A DNA stretch of 64,000 bases, taken from NCBI GenBank assembly GCA_035048495.1, contig CM068540.1, positions 12,136,829 to 12,200,828 on the forward strand, in the 5' to 3' direction. Positions 13,026 through 24,688 of the stretch are shown piece after piece (within the stretch, counting starts at the first letter, position 1; each line of letters begins with the position of its first letter). Made by a program: the position numbers and the translations under genes. Under the pieces are notes generated by a model. The model saw only the letters and a program-made list of their open reading frames with translations. It was not told the origin of the DNA and did not search any database. The stretch comes from Euptelea pleiosperma. Taxonomy: Eukaryota > Streptophyta > Magnoliopsida > Ranunculales > Eupteleaceae.

Positions 13026-14316
13026 ATTGTCTAGTGATTTTCACTTATATTATTCATCCGTGTTGATCGTGACCTTCGATGATTGTTACATGTTATTCAT
13101 GGTTAACCTTAATTCGTTCCCATATTATTACTCTTAATGATCATTGGTTCATTTTATATTTTTATTTAAATGTTAAATACATGTGTGCTTATATCATGTA
13201 ACCCTAGTACATCTTGTTGTCATACCATGATCATCACGTCATTTCATATAAGGGGTGCATAAGGGAACGGGGTTGAAGTATATTATATACGTTTATATTG
13301 GTTTTATCAATTAATCAGGGTTCAGTACCCTAGGGTGAAAGGCCCCAGACGTTATTATATCCTGCAGATGGGTCAATGAGACCGCTCCCAGTGCGGGAAG
13401 GAGATGGAGACCCTATGTGGTTATGGGTACTAGTTGCATTGGCATCCCTTACTCATCTGCATTCATCCTCATATTCATGCCATCTTTATTATACGATTGA
13501 GATGCATACCTTGATTAAAAAAACTTGTATAGTATGATATCATACCATGCACACTGTTGTATTACTGGGCCTCGGCTCACGGTGCTACACCGATACCATT
13601 TTCAGATTTTGAGGAGCTAGGTACGTGAGATGATTTTGAGACGAAAGACTCCGGTGCATTCGAGGAGATCGGCAAGGATTTGGGAGTCGATCCCACACTT
13701 TAGAAAGTTGTATTTGATTATTTTATAACATTATTTATTTATTTTCACGGGCATGTAAGCCTTTGTTTGAGAGCATGTTCTCACTTCCATCTCTCCACAT
13801 TTAGTTGATTGATTGAATTATTTGAATTATAAATTATTTGAATTATTTGTTTCCTACATCTAGACTCTCTTTTTTTTTACTTAGTGGGTTTTCGAATGAA
13901 CCTTAGTAGTCTAATTGACCTAATTGGACCACTAGGGGACATTCATGGATCACCTCTGGGTTCGGGTACGGGTCGATCCACGGATTTTCGGGTCGTATCT
14001 GGGTATCCGGATTCGGGGCGTGACAAAAACCATTCACATCTCTTTTTTAAGGAAGGCCTGTGATTTCTCTCATTCCATTGGTCTTCTTAGCTGCTCATCC
14101 TTGCTGATCCATCCCGTAGCCTACCACCTCCGGTCACGTCCTCTCTTCCATGGGCTCCTCCTCCCACCGATACATCTCTTTTTCATCCTTTTTCTCTCCA
14201 CCGGTGATGGCCCGCTCCACTTCTTCTTCTCCCTTTGGATCCCTAGCAGCGAGGAGAAGAGAACCATATCAACACCGCCTCCTCTATGAGAAGCAGACCT
14301 GCTGCTACGTCCTCCC

Positions 14317-14341
14317 TTGCTGGCCAAACCAGCAAGGTTGC
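14317..14341. repeat. hairpin CCTTGCTGG...CCAGCAAGG in Athila LTR
   Basis: A 9-bp perfect stem with a short loop lies at about 14317-14340. A second one (10-bp stem, TGA loop) is at 14550-14573. A third version, TTCTTGCTGG...CCAGCAAGAA, is at about 17504-17528 in the next LTR. Several copies of one hairpin in two LTRs indicate a conserved structural element of the family. Confidence 0.75.
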
Positions 14342-15523
14342 ATCGCCCCCTCCCTGTTCTCCTTATTCTCCTTCATCTTCCCACCGGAGACCTGCAACTC
14401 CGCTCCGTTCTTCTCCAAACCTCCAACAACGGTCTGATTTTGCAGCCACCAAACTGGTTACACCACCGTTTCCATGGCAGGCATGAAACACCCAGCAGGA
14501 ACCACCACACCATTTCCACCGCTGCATCCCACGATTGATCTGCAAGCATCATCCCTTGCTGGTTGAACCAGCAAGGTTTCACTACTACTGTGCACCGCCC
14601 TCTCCTAACATGCCTCCTTCATCCCACATTTGCACCCCTGCCCGTATCCTTCTCTCCTCTCCATGCAGCAACTCCACAAACAGCTGGAGTGTAATTTCGG
14701 CGAGCACCATTAACGCCGGAGCAAAGTTCTCCAACACAGCTCACCACTATTCCTCTCCCTGGACGGTGCACACTTCAAAACGGTGCTCTTCACCATGAAG
14801 TTGCCTCTCTCCTTTCTTGATGTCCCCTCTATCACCACAACCGTTCACTGCCACCACTAGCCACCACCGTCCTCAGCCACTGTTCATCTTCTCCTTCAAC
14901 TCTGTTGTAGCTCCCTCTCTTGGCGCTCATCTCTCATGCCACCAAATGCACCTGCAAGTTGGGTTCCCCCATTCCACGTTCTCCTCCCTTCTCCTGTCAA
15001 GAAACGGACCCAACACCTTGCTGGGTTCTTCTCCATGTCCAGCCACCACCGTTGGAACAGCCTGTGTCTTCCTCCACTTCAATGCTCCTTCCGACCTTGC
15101 TACCCACATGTGCAAATGTCCATCAAAGGACATAGCAACCTGCAGCATCTCCTGGGTTCTCGTCATGGCCGGCAACATGCAACATGCAACCTCACCAATC
15201 CCCACAACCTCTTCATGGTGCACCACATGTGCACAACATTAAGGGCCGAACCATCTGTTCATGATGGACTGCCACTAACATCATCACGTGGTGCAATCCA
15301 GCACCCACATTGCTGCCATCTTCAACAACTATAAGAGAATCAGCAAGTGCAGTGGCTCCTTCTTGTCCTTTCTCTCTCTCAAAGCACAACACGCCACCAC
15401 TCTTCTCCATGCAACCACGGTGCGGCCTCTTACCTTAGCCATTGAATCCATGTGGCTGCTTGTCCAAGCATTGGGCGGCAACCTCATCTTGGCTGCTCAT
15501 ATTCTCTCTTTGGGCTGATCTCA

Positions 15524-15589
15524 CCTTTGGTAAGTATTTGAGGTACTTTCTCTCTCTTCTTCTCCTTTCTCTTTTTAGAATTCACCTCT
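15524..15589. repeat. 66-bp direct duplication flanking the Athila element, left copy
   Basis: The 66 bases from CCTTTGGTAAG to TTCACCTCT are repeated identically at 28831-28896, on the other side of the element 15590-28830. A normal gypsy target duplication is 5 bp. The sequence belongs to the host solo Athila LTR. It includes a GT...pyrimidine-rich...AG stretch that looks like a miniature intron. Confidence 0.9.
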
Positions 15590-18500
15590 TGATATTCGCT
15601 CAAAAGTGCTTATTTTAAGCAATTATCCTGTTAGCGTTATTGCATTCTCCCACGTTAAAATACTCTATTTATCTACTTTTCTACGTAAGAGTCTCTTTTG
15701 TTGCGTAGAACACACTTTTCTGGACGAAATGGTATATTTGCATGCATTAAACACATTTTCGGAAGTCTAGGTATGAGACGTTATGATTGAGACTCATTAC
15801 GCGTTTTTCACTATTGCAGGAAACCCGATCAGATGATTCTCGAGACTGATGGACCCACGATCAATCACAAATGCCTGTTTTAACCTCACAATCAATCTAA
15901 GGATGATCAACTTGACCATCGAACTAGCCCAGTGAAGAAAGCAGAGAAGTTGAACATTTCAGAGAGCAAATGAACCTAGTGACTTTGAAGGCAAGAGAAT
16001 GAGAAATCTTGAAGGGCAGCACGAGAAGAGATTCCTACGTGGAGCACTAATCGGGCAATTTTGATGGCATGCGGGCCCACAATCAACTTCCAGAACCTAG
16101 GATCAAAGCTCAAGAGCCAACAAGCTGAGGATGAGAAGATATGGGCCAAAGACAGGAAGAGCCAGAGAATCGAAAAAGCCTGAGAGAAAATCAAGAGAAA
16201 AGGAGAGACAAGCCCTCAAAGAAGAGACTAAGGAGATTAAAGCTTATCAACTAACATAAGATGAGGACTCACTCAGTTGGTAAAGCATGCAGAAGACCAA
16301 GTCAAACACCAGGGTTCAAGACCCTCTACTAGCATTTTCTCTTTATTTTGTAATATTTTCTCTCTCCTCTCTCTAAACCCCATCCTCTCTCCTCTCTCAA
16401 ATTTCAATCATCTGATCTTCTCTCTGACTACAATCACTCTATCCTACGGCCTACCTTGGCTGATCTCCACTGTCCGATAATCCGTCTGATCACCACCACC
16501 CACTCCTACCGTCCGATCGCCAGCAGATCATCCGATCATCCCTTCAATCATCCACCCCACCATCTTAAAACCCAATGGCCCTCATCATTCCATGTGCAAT
16601 CATATGGGCCATGGACAAGCTAAAAATATGGGCCCAATATCATTGGCCCACGGCCTCGCTCAAATCTCACCACACTTTCTAGTAAAAGCATGGCAAATGC
16701 CACATGGCATGTGGCAGACATGAGGGCAAGAATCGGATGGTTGAGATCTTTCAGTAGATATATTTTAGGCATAGGATTTTAAAAGGATTTATGGGAGCAA
16801 AAATATACTTTTGTGAAGTGCTAGCTGATAATGGGCTTTTTCAAAAGAATTTTGGATGTGATAGAGGTGAGTTTAGGAAAATACCAAACATGATTTTAAA
16901 AATTAAATATTTCAACAAATCAATTGGCCTTCAAAAGAATAAAAATATAAAAATTTCCAAGAGAAAGATTTTTTGTCATGGACGGTTACAAGAGGGGATA
17001 TTTTCCAAAATAGCAACAATTTTTGGGAGGAGAGGACGGTTTTGGAAAAAAAATAAAAAAATTCGAGAGGAATAAAGGAGGAAACCCACGATCCTTGTTG
17101 GGGTTTTTTTTTGGCATATTTTCTTGGGGGGATACACCACCACGTTTTTCTCATGGAAACAAAACCCTAATCTATAAGAGGGGATATCTCATTCCCTCTC
17201 ATTCTCTCTCGACAGCCGCCCTTCTCTTCACCACGTCAACCCCACATTCAAGAACGCTAATACCTCCCTCCATCTACAAAACCTCTCTCCCATGGTTCTG
17301 ATTTTTTGGCTCCTCCTCTCCTCTTCCTTAGCCGTCCCCTCCATTGAGAAAGGATTTGAATCTCTCCCTCTCCTCTAGCTACTGCACATTGGAAGAAAAT
17401 CCAGCCACCGTCTCTCTCCCATTCTCTCTCTCCACGTTTTTAGACTACCCCATCCTTCCTCTCCCATATTCCCTGCATACATCCCATCCATCCACCATTG
17501 TTCTTGCTGGGCGAACCAGCAAGAACGGATTGCCATTACAGCACCATTCCGCCCAAACCAGGAAAAGAAAAAAAAAAAAGAAAGAAAGAAGGAGAAGAAA
17601 GAAAGAAGGAGGAGGGGACGTCCTTACCTGCTATTCCAGATCGCCTCCAGCTGCTGCTCCCCTCCACGTTCTGGTAAACGTCCTAAACACCCTAGCCGCC
17701 CTCATCAATTCCTCCCATGCACGGTCTTGCAAATCTGTAAAAACCGTTGTTGTCTTGAACTCCACAGCCACCGTCTCCACCTCTTGCAGCACCCTTATCC
17801 TGCCCAAATAGCATTTCCTTCCATTATCCTCCTCAAAACCAGTCCTCCTTCACCACCATCTTCTCACTTCTCTCCAAAAAAAAAAAATAAAAAAAAAAAA
17901 AAAAAAAACCAGAAAAAGAGAGAAAGAAGAAGAAGAGGAAGAAAAGAGAGGATGCCTACCTCCATCGTCTTCACCATGATGCACCTCATGCGCCCCCAAG
18001 CCATTGGCTTCTCCAGTAGGTTTGAGGAGCAACCCATCGACTTGCAACTCTAAGTTGCAGGTCTGCACTTCACTGCCATAGCTTCCCTCAAGGCAGATCT
18101 CCACCATCGTGCTCCCCACGGAATACCATTGCTGCATCTCACTTGGGCAGCAACACACATCGCTTCCCAAGGTAGTTTTCTCTCACTATGGTCATAATCT
18201 TACCTCTTTCTCTCTCTTTTCCTCTCTCTAGACTCTTATTTTCACCTTCTCTCTCTACATTTTAGTTTTTTTTCTCTCTCTCTCTCTCTCTTCTTTCTCT
18301 CTCTAGGTTTTACTGCTTTCCTATATTAATCCCTATTTGATTATTTTCATTAATTGGAGAACATTGTAATAGAATAAATTTATTTGAATAAATTTCAGTT
18401 TTCGATTAGTCTATGTTTCATCTTGAATATTTTGTGCATTTGGAAAAATTTCAATTTCATCAGGAATCTCTCATAAAAAAGAATATTTTAAATCCCGGAT

Positions 18501-18724
18501 TCACCACTCTCTCCCCCACCATCATTCGCATCAATTTCTATGGAAAAATCTGTCATTTTATGTTCTTATTTGCGCTAATCCGACTAATCCCGAGTGCGGA
18601 TCGACATCCGACACGAATCCCTATACAGATCTAAAATTTTGCAGGATTTAAGAATCGGATCAATTTACAAATATGTTGAAGTTAGGGTTTCCGTAACCAA
18701 CGACGTGAAAAAATCCTATTTTCA
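15590..18724 (+). mobile_element. 5' LTR of the Athila element
   Basis: It starts TGATATTCGCTCAAAAGTGC and ends ATCCTATTTTCA, 3135 bp. A hairpin AGTGCTTA/TAAGCA lies in the first 40 bases. Further in are a tRNA-like module (16263-16335), the CTTGCTGG/CCAGCAAG hairpin (17504-17528) and the family landmark GAGTGCGGATCGACATCCG (about 18590-18610). A GGTAGTTTTC donor-like site follows the position where other copies carry GGTAAGTG. Short frames in it are not genes: the 73-residue frame at 18413-18634 recurs unchanged at 28519-28740 simply because both are LTR. Confidence 0.92.
16263..16335 (+). promoter_or_regulatory. tRNA-like module (A-box/B-box pair) inside Athila LTR
   Basis: GACTCACTCAGTTGGTAAAGC resembles a tRNA D-arm (A box). 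AGGGTTCAAGACCCT, about 32 bases on, contains GTTCAAGAC, which fits the Pol III B-box consensus GWTCRANNC and can form a 4-bp stem with a 7-base loop. A TTTT run follows at about 16335. The equivalent position in the LTRs at 9178-9240, 22255-22320, 4140-4235 (minus) and 33190-33260 (minus) carries decayed versions. There is no complete acceptor stem, so this is not a tRNA gene. Pol III activity is speculative. Confidence 0.5.
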
Positions 18725-18726
18725 AA

Positions 18727-18740
18727 TGGCGCCGCTGCCG
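18727..18740 (+). other. Athila primer-binding site (tRNA-Asp type)
   Basis: TGGCGCCGCTGCCG lies two bases after the LTR end. Plant tRNA-Asp ends in a sequence whose complement is TGGCGCCGTTGCCG; there is one T-to-C difference. Athila elements are known to use a tRNA-Asp-type primer. This confirms the LTR boundary and the plus orientation. Confidence 0.85.
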
Positions 18741-18744
18741 CTCG

Positions 18745-20481
18745 GGTGTTCGGGAGTGCGAAAAAGGACGTAAAGACGGAATTGGAAAGTTGCTGAAGCG
18801 AAAAGCTGCTCAATTTGGCCAGCCCGACCTTTTCGGGAAACTTTCTATTTTTTGTTTTTGTTGATTTTTAGCAGTTTTTAAATTACTATTTTTAATGCCT
18901 CGGAAGGCCGAGTGCAATTTGTAATAATTTAGGAATTTTACTGCTTTCCATATAACTGCTAGATCTTGTTCTAGGGTTTTTTAGAAACCCTAGATTAAGT
19001 GGAAAATACCAAAAAAATAATAAATTCAAAATTCAAAAAAAAATTAGGGTTTCATATTCTGCAGATTTTTAGAAATCACCAATCAAGGATTTGCGATTTT
19101 TGGAAAGATTCTAAAATCTTGAAACTTTGCTAAATTAGGGTTTCCCCTCTTAGAAGTTTCCTCTTTAGAAGAATTTCTATCTTTAGAAATCTTCCGAATT
19201 TGGAAAAGTCTGCAAAAGGAAACACCCCAAATCTAGCAGAATTTCAATTTTGGGAAATTTCCCAAAAATTGTAAGGGATCTCGCAATCAAATCTTTCTAG
19301 GAAGATCTACATAGTTCGGGAAACATTCCAATCTAGGTATTTTCCAAATCTGGGAATTCCTAAATTTTAACCCATCTCGAATTTAGAAACTAATTCAAAA
19401 ACCTGCCTAAATCCAATACGTGTTCTGTGAACCCTAAAAAGGCAAGGATCTTCCAAATAGAATCCCGAATACCTAGACCGTGCGATCTAACTTTTCTGCA
19501 GGAACACGATCCAGTGTGGGTAGAGAGCGAAAGCTCAAAGAGGTGGAGTCGGGCCCAAGCCCATTAGGATACCCCTCTCTAACCCACGGAGGAGACCCCG
19601 TGGCGTGGCCCACGGGAGGTAAGTCTCTATCCTCGCCTTGAGTGCGATACAGAGCATATTGGGTGCATCATTGCCGCTTGTCTATTTATTTTATAGCAAC
19701 AACTTATTCGACTTGCGTGGCGTGGCCGTTAATCAATCAACTCTAAGAGAGCAAACCCAGCTCCAAAATTGAAACTGGTGGGATTTCATCACCCACCTCA
19801 TCACTCCAGCTGAAATTGATCCCCAGGATCCATCTATAATAAAAAGAATCAAGAAGTAGAGCCAATTAGCCCGGTGTTCGAGGAAAAATCCATACAAAGC
19901 GAACCCGCTTAACATCCAAACGAAATAAGACCACGAGCGCGGGTCCCTGTTGTCTAACACACCCATAAGTCCCTGCTACTCAAGTACACTGAGCTCGACG
20001 TGGCATCTTGGACTATTCGGCGGTTAGTTACGTGTGGACTAGGAACACGCATCAACCCTAGCTTAACGCGAGGGAATACTCTTCTTATACACTTGACCAA
20101 TCCGGTTAGTCTGGGACGTACTTAAGTCAGCCATTGTGCCGCACGTCTGTCTAGGCTTCGGATTGCCTTGTTGTTAACTAGAGTTAGTACTAAAGGATTC
20201 GCTCTGAAGAGTGTCGCCTGGTGAGAACCTCTGAGTGCAAAACAGTTAGTCCGGCGGTTAAAAGATAAACCAGTGGTCCGCCCACTGTCATAATCTACTC
20301 TAGCCCCAAAACTAACAAAGATAATTCCTAAAATATATCCTGATTGCTTAGAATAGGATTATCTGTGCTTGGTGTGCATCATTTAGGATAGTGTTCCTCT
20401 CTGGCAACTTTTTGCCAAGTATAGAGCTTGTCTCATTCGCGTATGCCCGTTTGGAATCGTCCGAACAAGCGCTTGATTTGA
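18745..20481 (+). other. untranslated leader of the Athila element
   Basis: About 1.7 kb between the PBS and gag without a supported coding region. It contains several AAACCCTA-like motifs, a CTAGGGTTT/AAACCCTAG hairpin near 18972 and a GGTAAGT donor-like site near 19618. Long leaders before gag are common in this lineage. The frame on the opposite strand at 19733-19966 is not a gene. Confidence 0.6.
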
Positions 20482-20502
20482 TCTGAGAATCACGTCCCTA
20501 CA

Positions 20503-21804
20503 GTGGATCCTCCACTGAATTCTTCCCCATCTCTTTCCCCACCCGCCTCCCCCAGTTCTACTACCTTTGTAGTCATGGCAGTCGAACGACCTCTTATCGA
20601 GACGTTCGCCCCTATCTCTGCGAATCCACCCACTTGCATTATTCTCCCACCTACTACGGCGGTACAGTTTGAGATCAGACCACAGACGATCCAAATGCTG
20701 CCTACCTTTCGTGGTCTCCCAAGAGAAGACCCATATTCTCATATTAGGGAATTCCAACATGTCATCCTACTTTTCAAGAATCAGAACCTCGATGATGACA
20801 ATGTCCGTCTGCGAGTTTTCCCATTCTCGCTCAAAGACCGAGCCTCAGATTGGCTCTACTCCTTACCCGCTGATTCAGTCAGCAGTTGGAAAGAGTTGGT
20901 GGGCAAATTCATGTCTAAATTCTACCCCATGACTCGGACCAACCAAATGAAGCAACTCATTCAGGACTTTAGACAGAAGTCCGATGAGAAATTTTTTGAA
21001 GCGTGGGATAGATTCGAAGACTACCTGACTAAGTGGCCCCACCATAGCATCGACAAGGGCAATCTTGTCCATGTCTTCTACAAGGGACTTACTGATGAGT
21101 CCCGGACCATGGTAGAGTCAATGTGCCAAGGAAAATTCTTGCACCAAACTCCGACCGATGCATACAAATTCTTGGGAGAGTTAGGAGAAAACTCTCAACA
21201 TTGGACGACTGACTCAGAGTTCAGTCGAACCACTTCAGTCCAAAGGACAACCAAGGGACATGATGCTACAGCTGATACTGAGCTTCGATCTGTCATTCAA
21301 GAGTTGAGCAAGTCAGTCTCGGCACTGGCTGTGTCTGTACAAAAGCCTACTCAACAATCTACCCCAGTCATGCATGTGGGACACGAGAGCCCTATGGAAT
21401 CCTGCACCCTCTGTCTGCAACCCTCCCATACTACTGAGCATTGTCCTTTGAATGAAGGATGGTCTAATCCTCTTCAGGAAGAAGTTTGTGCTTTCAGCAC
21501 ATACAAACCACCCACTCAAAACTCGTATAGTCAATCTTATCATCCGGACACGAGAAACCACCCTAACTTCTCCTGGCGGTCTCAGTCTACTCAACCACAA
21601 GCTCAACCTCCACGTCAACCTCAGGGCATGTATCCTCCTGGGTTCAATCAACCCAATAGGCAATTCAATCAGGGACAATATCAGCAGAATCAGTACCCAT
21701 CTACTCAGAACCAGCAGTTCCAACAGGGTCAATACTCTGGACAACAGAGCACATTTCAGAATCAGCAAAGAGTTCCCCAGAACTTTCAGAACCAACAGAT
21801 TGTC
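20503..21804 (+). pseudogene. gag: Athila Gag (5' part of split gag-pol frame)
   Basis: The frame is open from 20482; GTG at 20503 and ATG at 20575 are possible starts. Residues ~65-210 carry the retrotransposon Gag core (FRGLPREDPYSHIREF, FPFSLKDRASDWLYSLP, FYPMTRTNQ), the pattern of Athila Gag. A zinc knuckle C-T-L-C-x4-H-x4-C is at residues 301-314, followed by a Gln/Asn/Pro-rich tail. This segment has no internal stop. It ends only because a solo LTR starts at 21805: the first codon of that LTR is TGA. The codon phase at 21804 continues exactly at 24689, so gag and pol were one continuous frame before the insertion. Gag would form the particle that holds the element RNA. Confidence 0.9.
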
Positions 21805-22765
21805 TGATATTCGCTCAAAAGTGCTTATTTTAAGCACTTATCCTGTTAGCGTTATCGCACTCTCCTACGTAAAACTACTCTAATTATCCACTTTTCTACG
21901 TAAGAGTCTATCTCATTGTATAAAACACACTTTTCTGGACGAAATGGTATATTTGCATGCATTAAACACATTTTCGGAAGTCTAAATATTAAGCCGTTCT
22001 GATAAAGTCTCATTACGCGCTTCTTCTGTCGCAGGAAACCCCGATGGGACGATTTTCGAGACTTGTGGGCCCAAATCGATCATGAAAGCCCATTATCAAA
22101 GCTTAACAAGCCCACATGCTATAACTAGAAGATATGGGCCAAATATGGGCTGAATAAGAGGACCAAAAAGCCGGCCCAAAGAACGAAGAGAGTAGGAGAG
22201 CCAATGACCAAGAGACGGACCAAAGCGTTTAAAGCCACATGAGTCAGCAAAGAATGATGGTCGACTCTACTGGAGAAGCGTGAGGATGGTCACAGTGAAG
22301 ACCAGGGTTCCAAACCCTCCGCCAGTGCTTTTTTCCATTTTTTTGATACTTTTTCTCTCATCTCTCCTTATTCTCTCTCTCTCTTCATCTCTCGATCCTC
22401 GAATCTACTGACCTAACCCCAGAACTCCTGCCTATCAGCTCTATCTCATCTCCCTTAGCTTTCTGACCGTTGGATCTTCCATCAGACCGTTGGATCTTCA
22501 ATCGGACCGTTGGATCTCTCTAGATCCGTCGATCTACCAATCTGGGTCCCAATCAAGTCACCATCCATCCGATCGCCTTCAGAATGCCTGTCACATCATC
22601 TTGTGAGACGATGGACATCATCAGTCCATGTGGGCCAGTAGCCGGGCCCATCAGCATCGACCCGCTGTCCGACCAGTTAGTGGACCCCGCGAATTTCAAA
22701 AATAATTTTAATTAAATGGGGGGTCCACTAATTGGGGAGATTCCCCATAGAAAAGTAGTATTTTA

Positions 22766-22803
<38 letters not shown>

Positions 22804-24683
22804 TTTCCTAAAAATCCTAATTTCCATTAATGGAAATTAGGAGCTTATAAAAAGGGGGAAGGAGGGGGACGAACCCTAATTTTCAAACCCCTCTCCTCCT
22901 CTCCTTCCCCCCCACATCATTCCTCCTTCTTCCCCCTCCTTTTTCTCCTCTTCTTCTCCTTTTTCCTTCTCCTTTTCCTTCTTCTTCTTCTTCATCTTCA
23001 TCCCTCGCCGGAGTTGCAGGCCTGCAACTCCGGCTGTCTTCTTCTTCTTCATACCCTTCTTCCTCCCCTCCTGTGCTGCCTGCAACTGCTCCACCATTCC
23101 TCCTGGCCAGCACGACCTCCATACCATCCCCGCCTGCAAAACTTGCAACACCACCACCGTTTCTCCACCGGACTGGTTCGCCTCCGCCTCCTCCACTGTC
23201 GTCCTCCCTTTTCGGGCACCAACAGCGCCTCCATCCACTAGCGAACCACCCCTATATGTCCTCCACTTGCAAACCGAGTTGCAGGTCTGCCATTCAACCC
23301 TTGGCCGAACCTGCAACTCCGTTAGAAACAGCACCGCCTGTGTTTCTAACGGACTGGTTCGCCTCCGCCGCTGCACTTCACCGGAGCGAGTCAAGGTTCA
23401 CCTGCTGATGCATCTGCACCAGCGTCGTAGGCTCCTCCACGATCTACATCAAGTTCTCCACGGGTCTGCTGTGGATACATCCCCTCTTCGGTGCACCTGC
23501 TGGTGCGAACTCCTGTCACCACCACCGGAGTTGCAGGTTTGCAACTCCGGCGAAACCTGCAACTCTGGCGACCAACCTCCATTGCTGCTTCTGCCACCCT
23601 CCTCTTCACGGCCTGCAACACTTGCAAGCCGCTATTCCCTTCTCTTCCCCTCTCACTTGCTGACCTCTCCACAAAACGGCAATGCAGCCACCTATGCACC
23701 ACCGTTTGGGCTCCTGCATTGAACCAGTGTGCACCACGGCCTGCTAGCCATGTGCACCAGGCCGAACCAGCAATGAAAAATGGTTGCTGCCCCTGCAAAC
23801 CAAGCTCCCACGAGTTTCTTCCTCTACAAATCGGTGGGCTCCTCCCAAGAACCTACTGTGCATCTTCCTTCCAAAGGAGAGTTGTTTGTTTCTCCACCAT
23901 GTAGCCACCACGTGGCTGGTACTTCAACAGTCATCATCTTCCATGCTGCCCGATCCACTCCTTGGCCGAGAACCACTCCGCTCCACTAATGCCGCCCGGG
24001 CAGAAGCACTCACCGGTCAAGTACCACCTTCATTGGCCATCTTCATGACGATCCTTCTCCATGCTTGAACCTTGGCCGAAGTGTCACAATCACCTGCGTA
24101 TTCCGATCACCGATCTACTCCAATGGTAAGTGTGTGAGGTTATTTTCTCTCTCTAGAATCCCCAGGCTGATCGCCTTTTTGCACCGCCGACTCCGTTCGG
24201 TGAATGCAAGAGGGTGAGTTTTTCTCTCACCTCTACCTTGTCGGCCGGTAAACGACCGAGGTGTGAAAATTCTCTCTCTACCTTCTTCCTCTCTCTCTAA
24301 AATCTCTTTTTACATGCTTTCTTACATGTTTTCTAGAATAGATTTACCGCTTTATTTATTTCTGTCATTTATTTCATGTAAGCAACAGTTTGATTAATGC
24401 AATTTGATTTCGATAATTTTAGTCTTCTCTGGATCTTATTTGGATGTGTTTTAAATCGACTCGCCCTTCTCATCTCTTCCATCATTCTCCTTTTTCTCTT
24501 GTATATTATCTGTCATTTTATGTTCTTATTCGCGCTAATCCGACTAATCCCGAGTGCGGATCGACATCCGACACAAGCCACTGTACAAAATTGCCCATTT
24601 TACAGGTTAAAAGTCTCGGATAATTACAAATGTGTTGAAGTTAGGGTTTCCGTAACCAACGACGCGGAAAAATCCCACATTCA
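21805..24683 (+). mobile_element. solo Athila LTR nested in gag-pol (TSD TTGTC)
   Basis: It starts TGATATTCGCTCAAAAGTGC and ends AAAAATCCCACATTCA. Exact duplications TTGTC lie at 21800-21804 and 24684-24688. At 2879 bp it is a single LTR with no internal region, of the same family as its host element. It holds the 28-bp perfect palindrome at 23007-23034, a poly(A) run at 22769-22798, a GGTAAGTG donor-like site at about 24126, CTCTCTCTAG tracts, and the GAGTGCGGATCGACATCCG landmark near 24551-24570. Confidence 0.95.
23007..23034. repeat. 28-bp perfect palindrome in Athila LTR
   Basis: GCCGGAGTTGCAGG is followed immediately by its exact reverse complement. A shorter cousin, CGGAGTTGCAGGTTTGCAACTCCG, is at about 23527-23551. 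Similar inverted pairs occur at 3450-3477 and near 18038-18061. It is GC-rich and set between pyrimidine tracts. Confidence 0.9.
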
Positions 24684-24688
24684 TTGTC

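Larger units (their letters stand above)
9974..14025. mobile_element. long solo LTR with TGTAATACCCC...GGGGCGTGACA ends (TSD AAAAC)
   Basis: It starts TGTAATACCCCGAAC and ends TTCGGGGCGTGACA. The two ends are imperfect inverted copies of each other. Exact 5-bp duplications AAAAC lie at 9969-9973 and 14026-14030. At 4052 bp without gag, pol, PBS or a second LTR, it is a solo LTR. A second member of the family is at 49354-52996 with its own duplication. Length and ends resemble Tekay/Del-type Ty3/gypsy LTRs; that lineage call is inference. Short frames around 12660-13137 only translate its internal repeats. Confidence 0.88.

Noticed and set aside
12660..13137. Frames with a repeated LDPS/HRVRP pattern (also at 51667-52110)
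   Set aside because: They translate the TTGGATCCCTC sub-repeats of the long LTR family and shift between copies.
16263..16335. A true tRNA gene
   Set aside because: A and B boxes and a T-arm are present, but no acceptor stem or convincing anticodon arm can be drawn; listed as tRNA-like only.
19733..19966. Hydrophobic, Trp-rich frame on the minus strand
   Set aside because: It lies in the leader of the Athila element, opposite to its transcript; no family match or supporting signal.
22876..24068. Overlapping frames of 60-150 codons on both strands
   Set aside because: They lie wholly within a solo LTR bounded by TTGTC duplications, have biased GC-rich repeat composition and match no domain.
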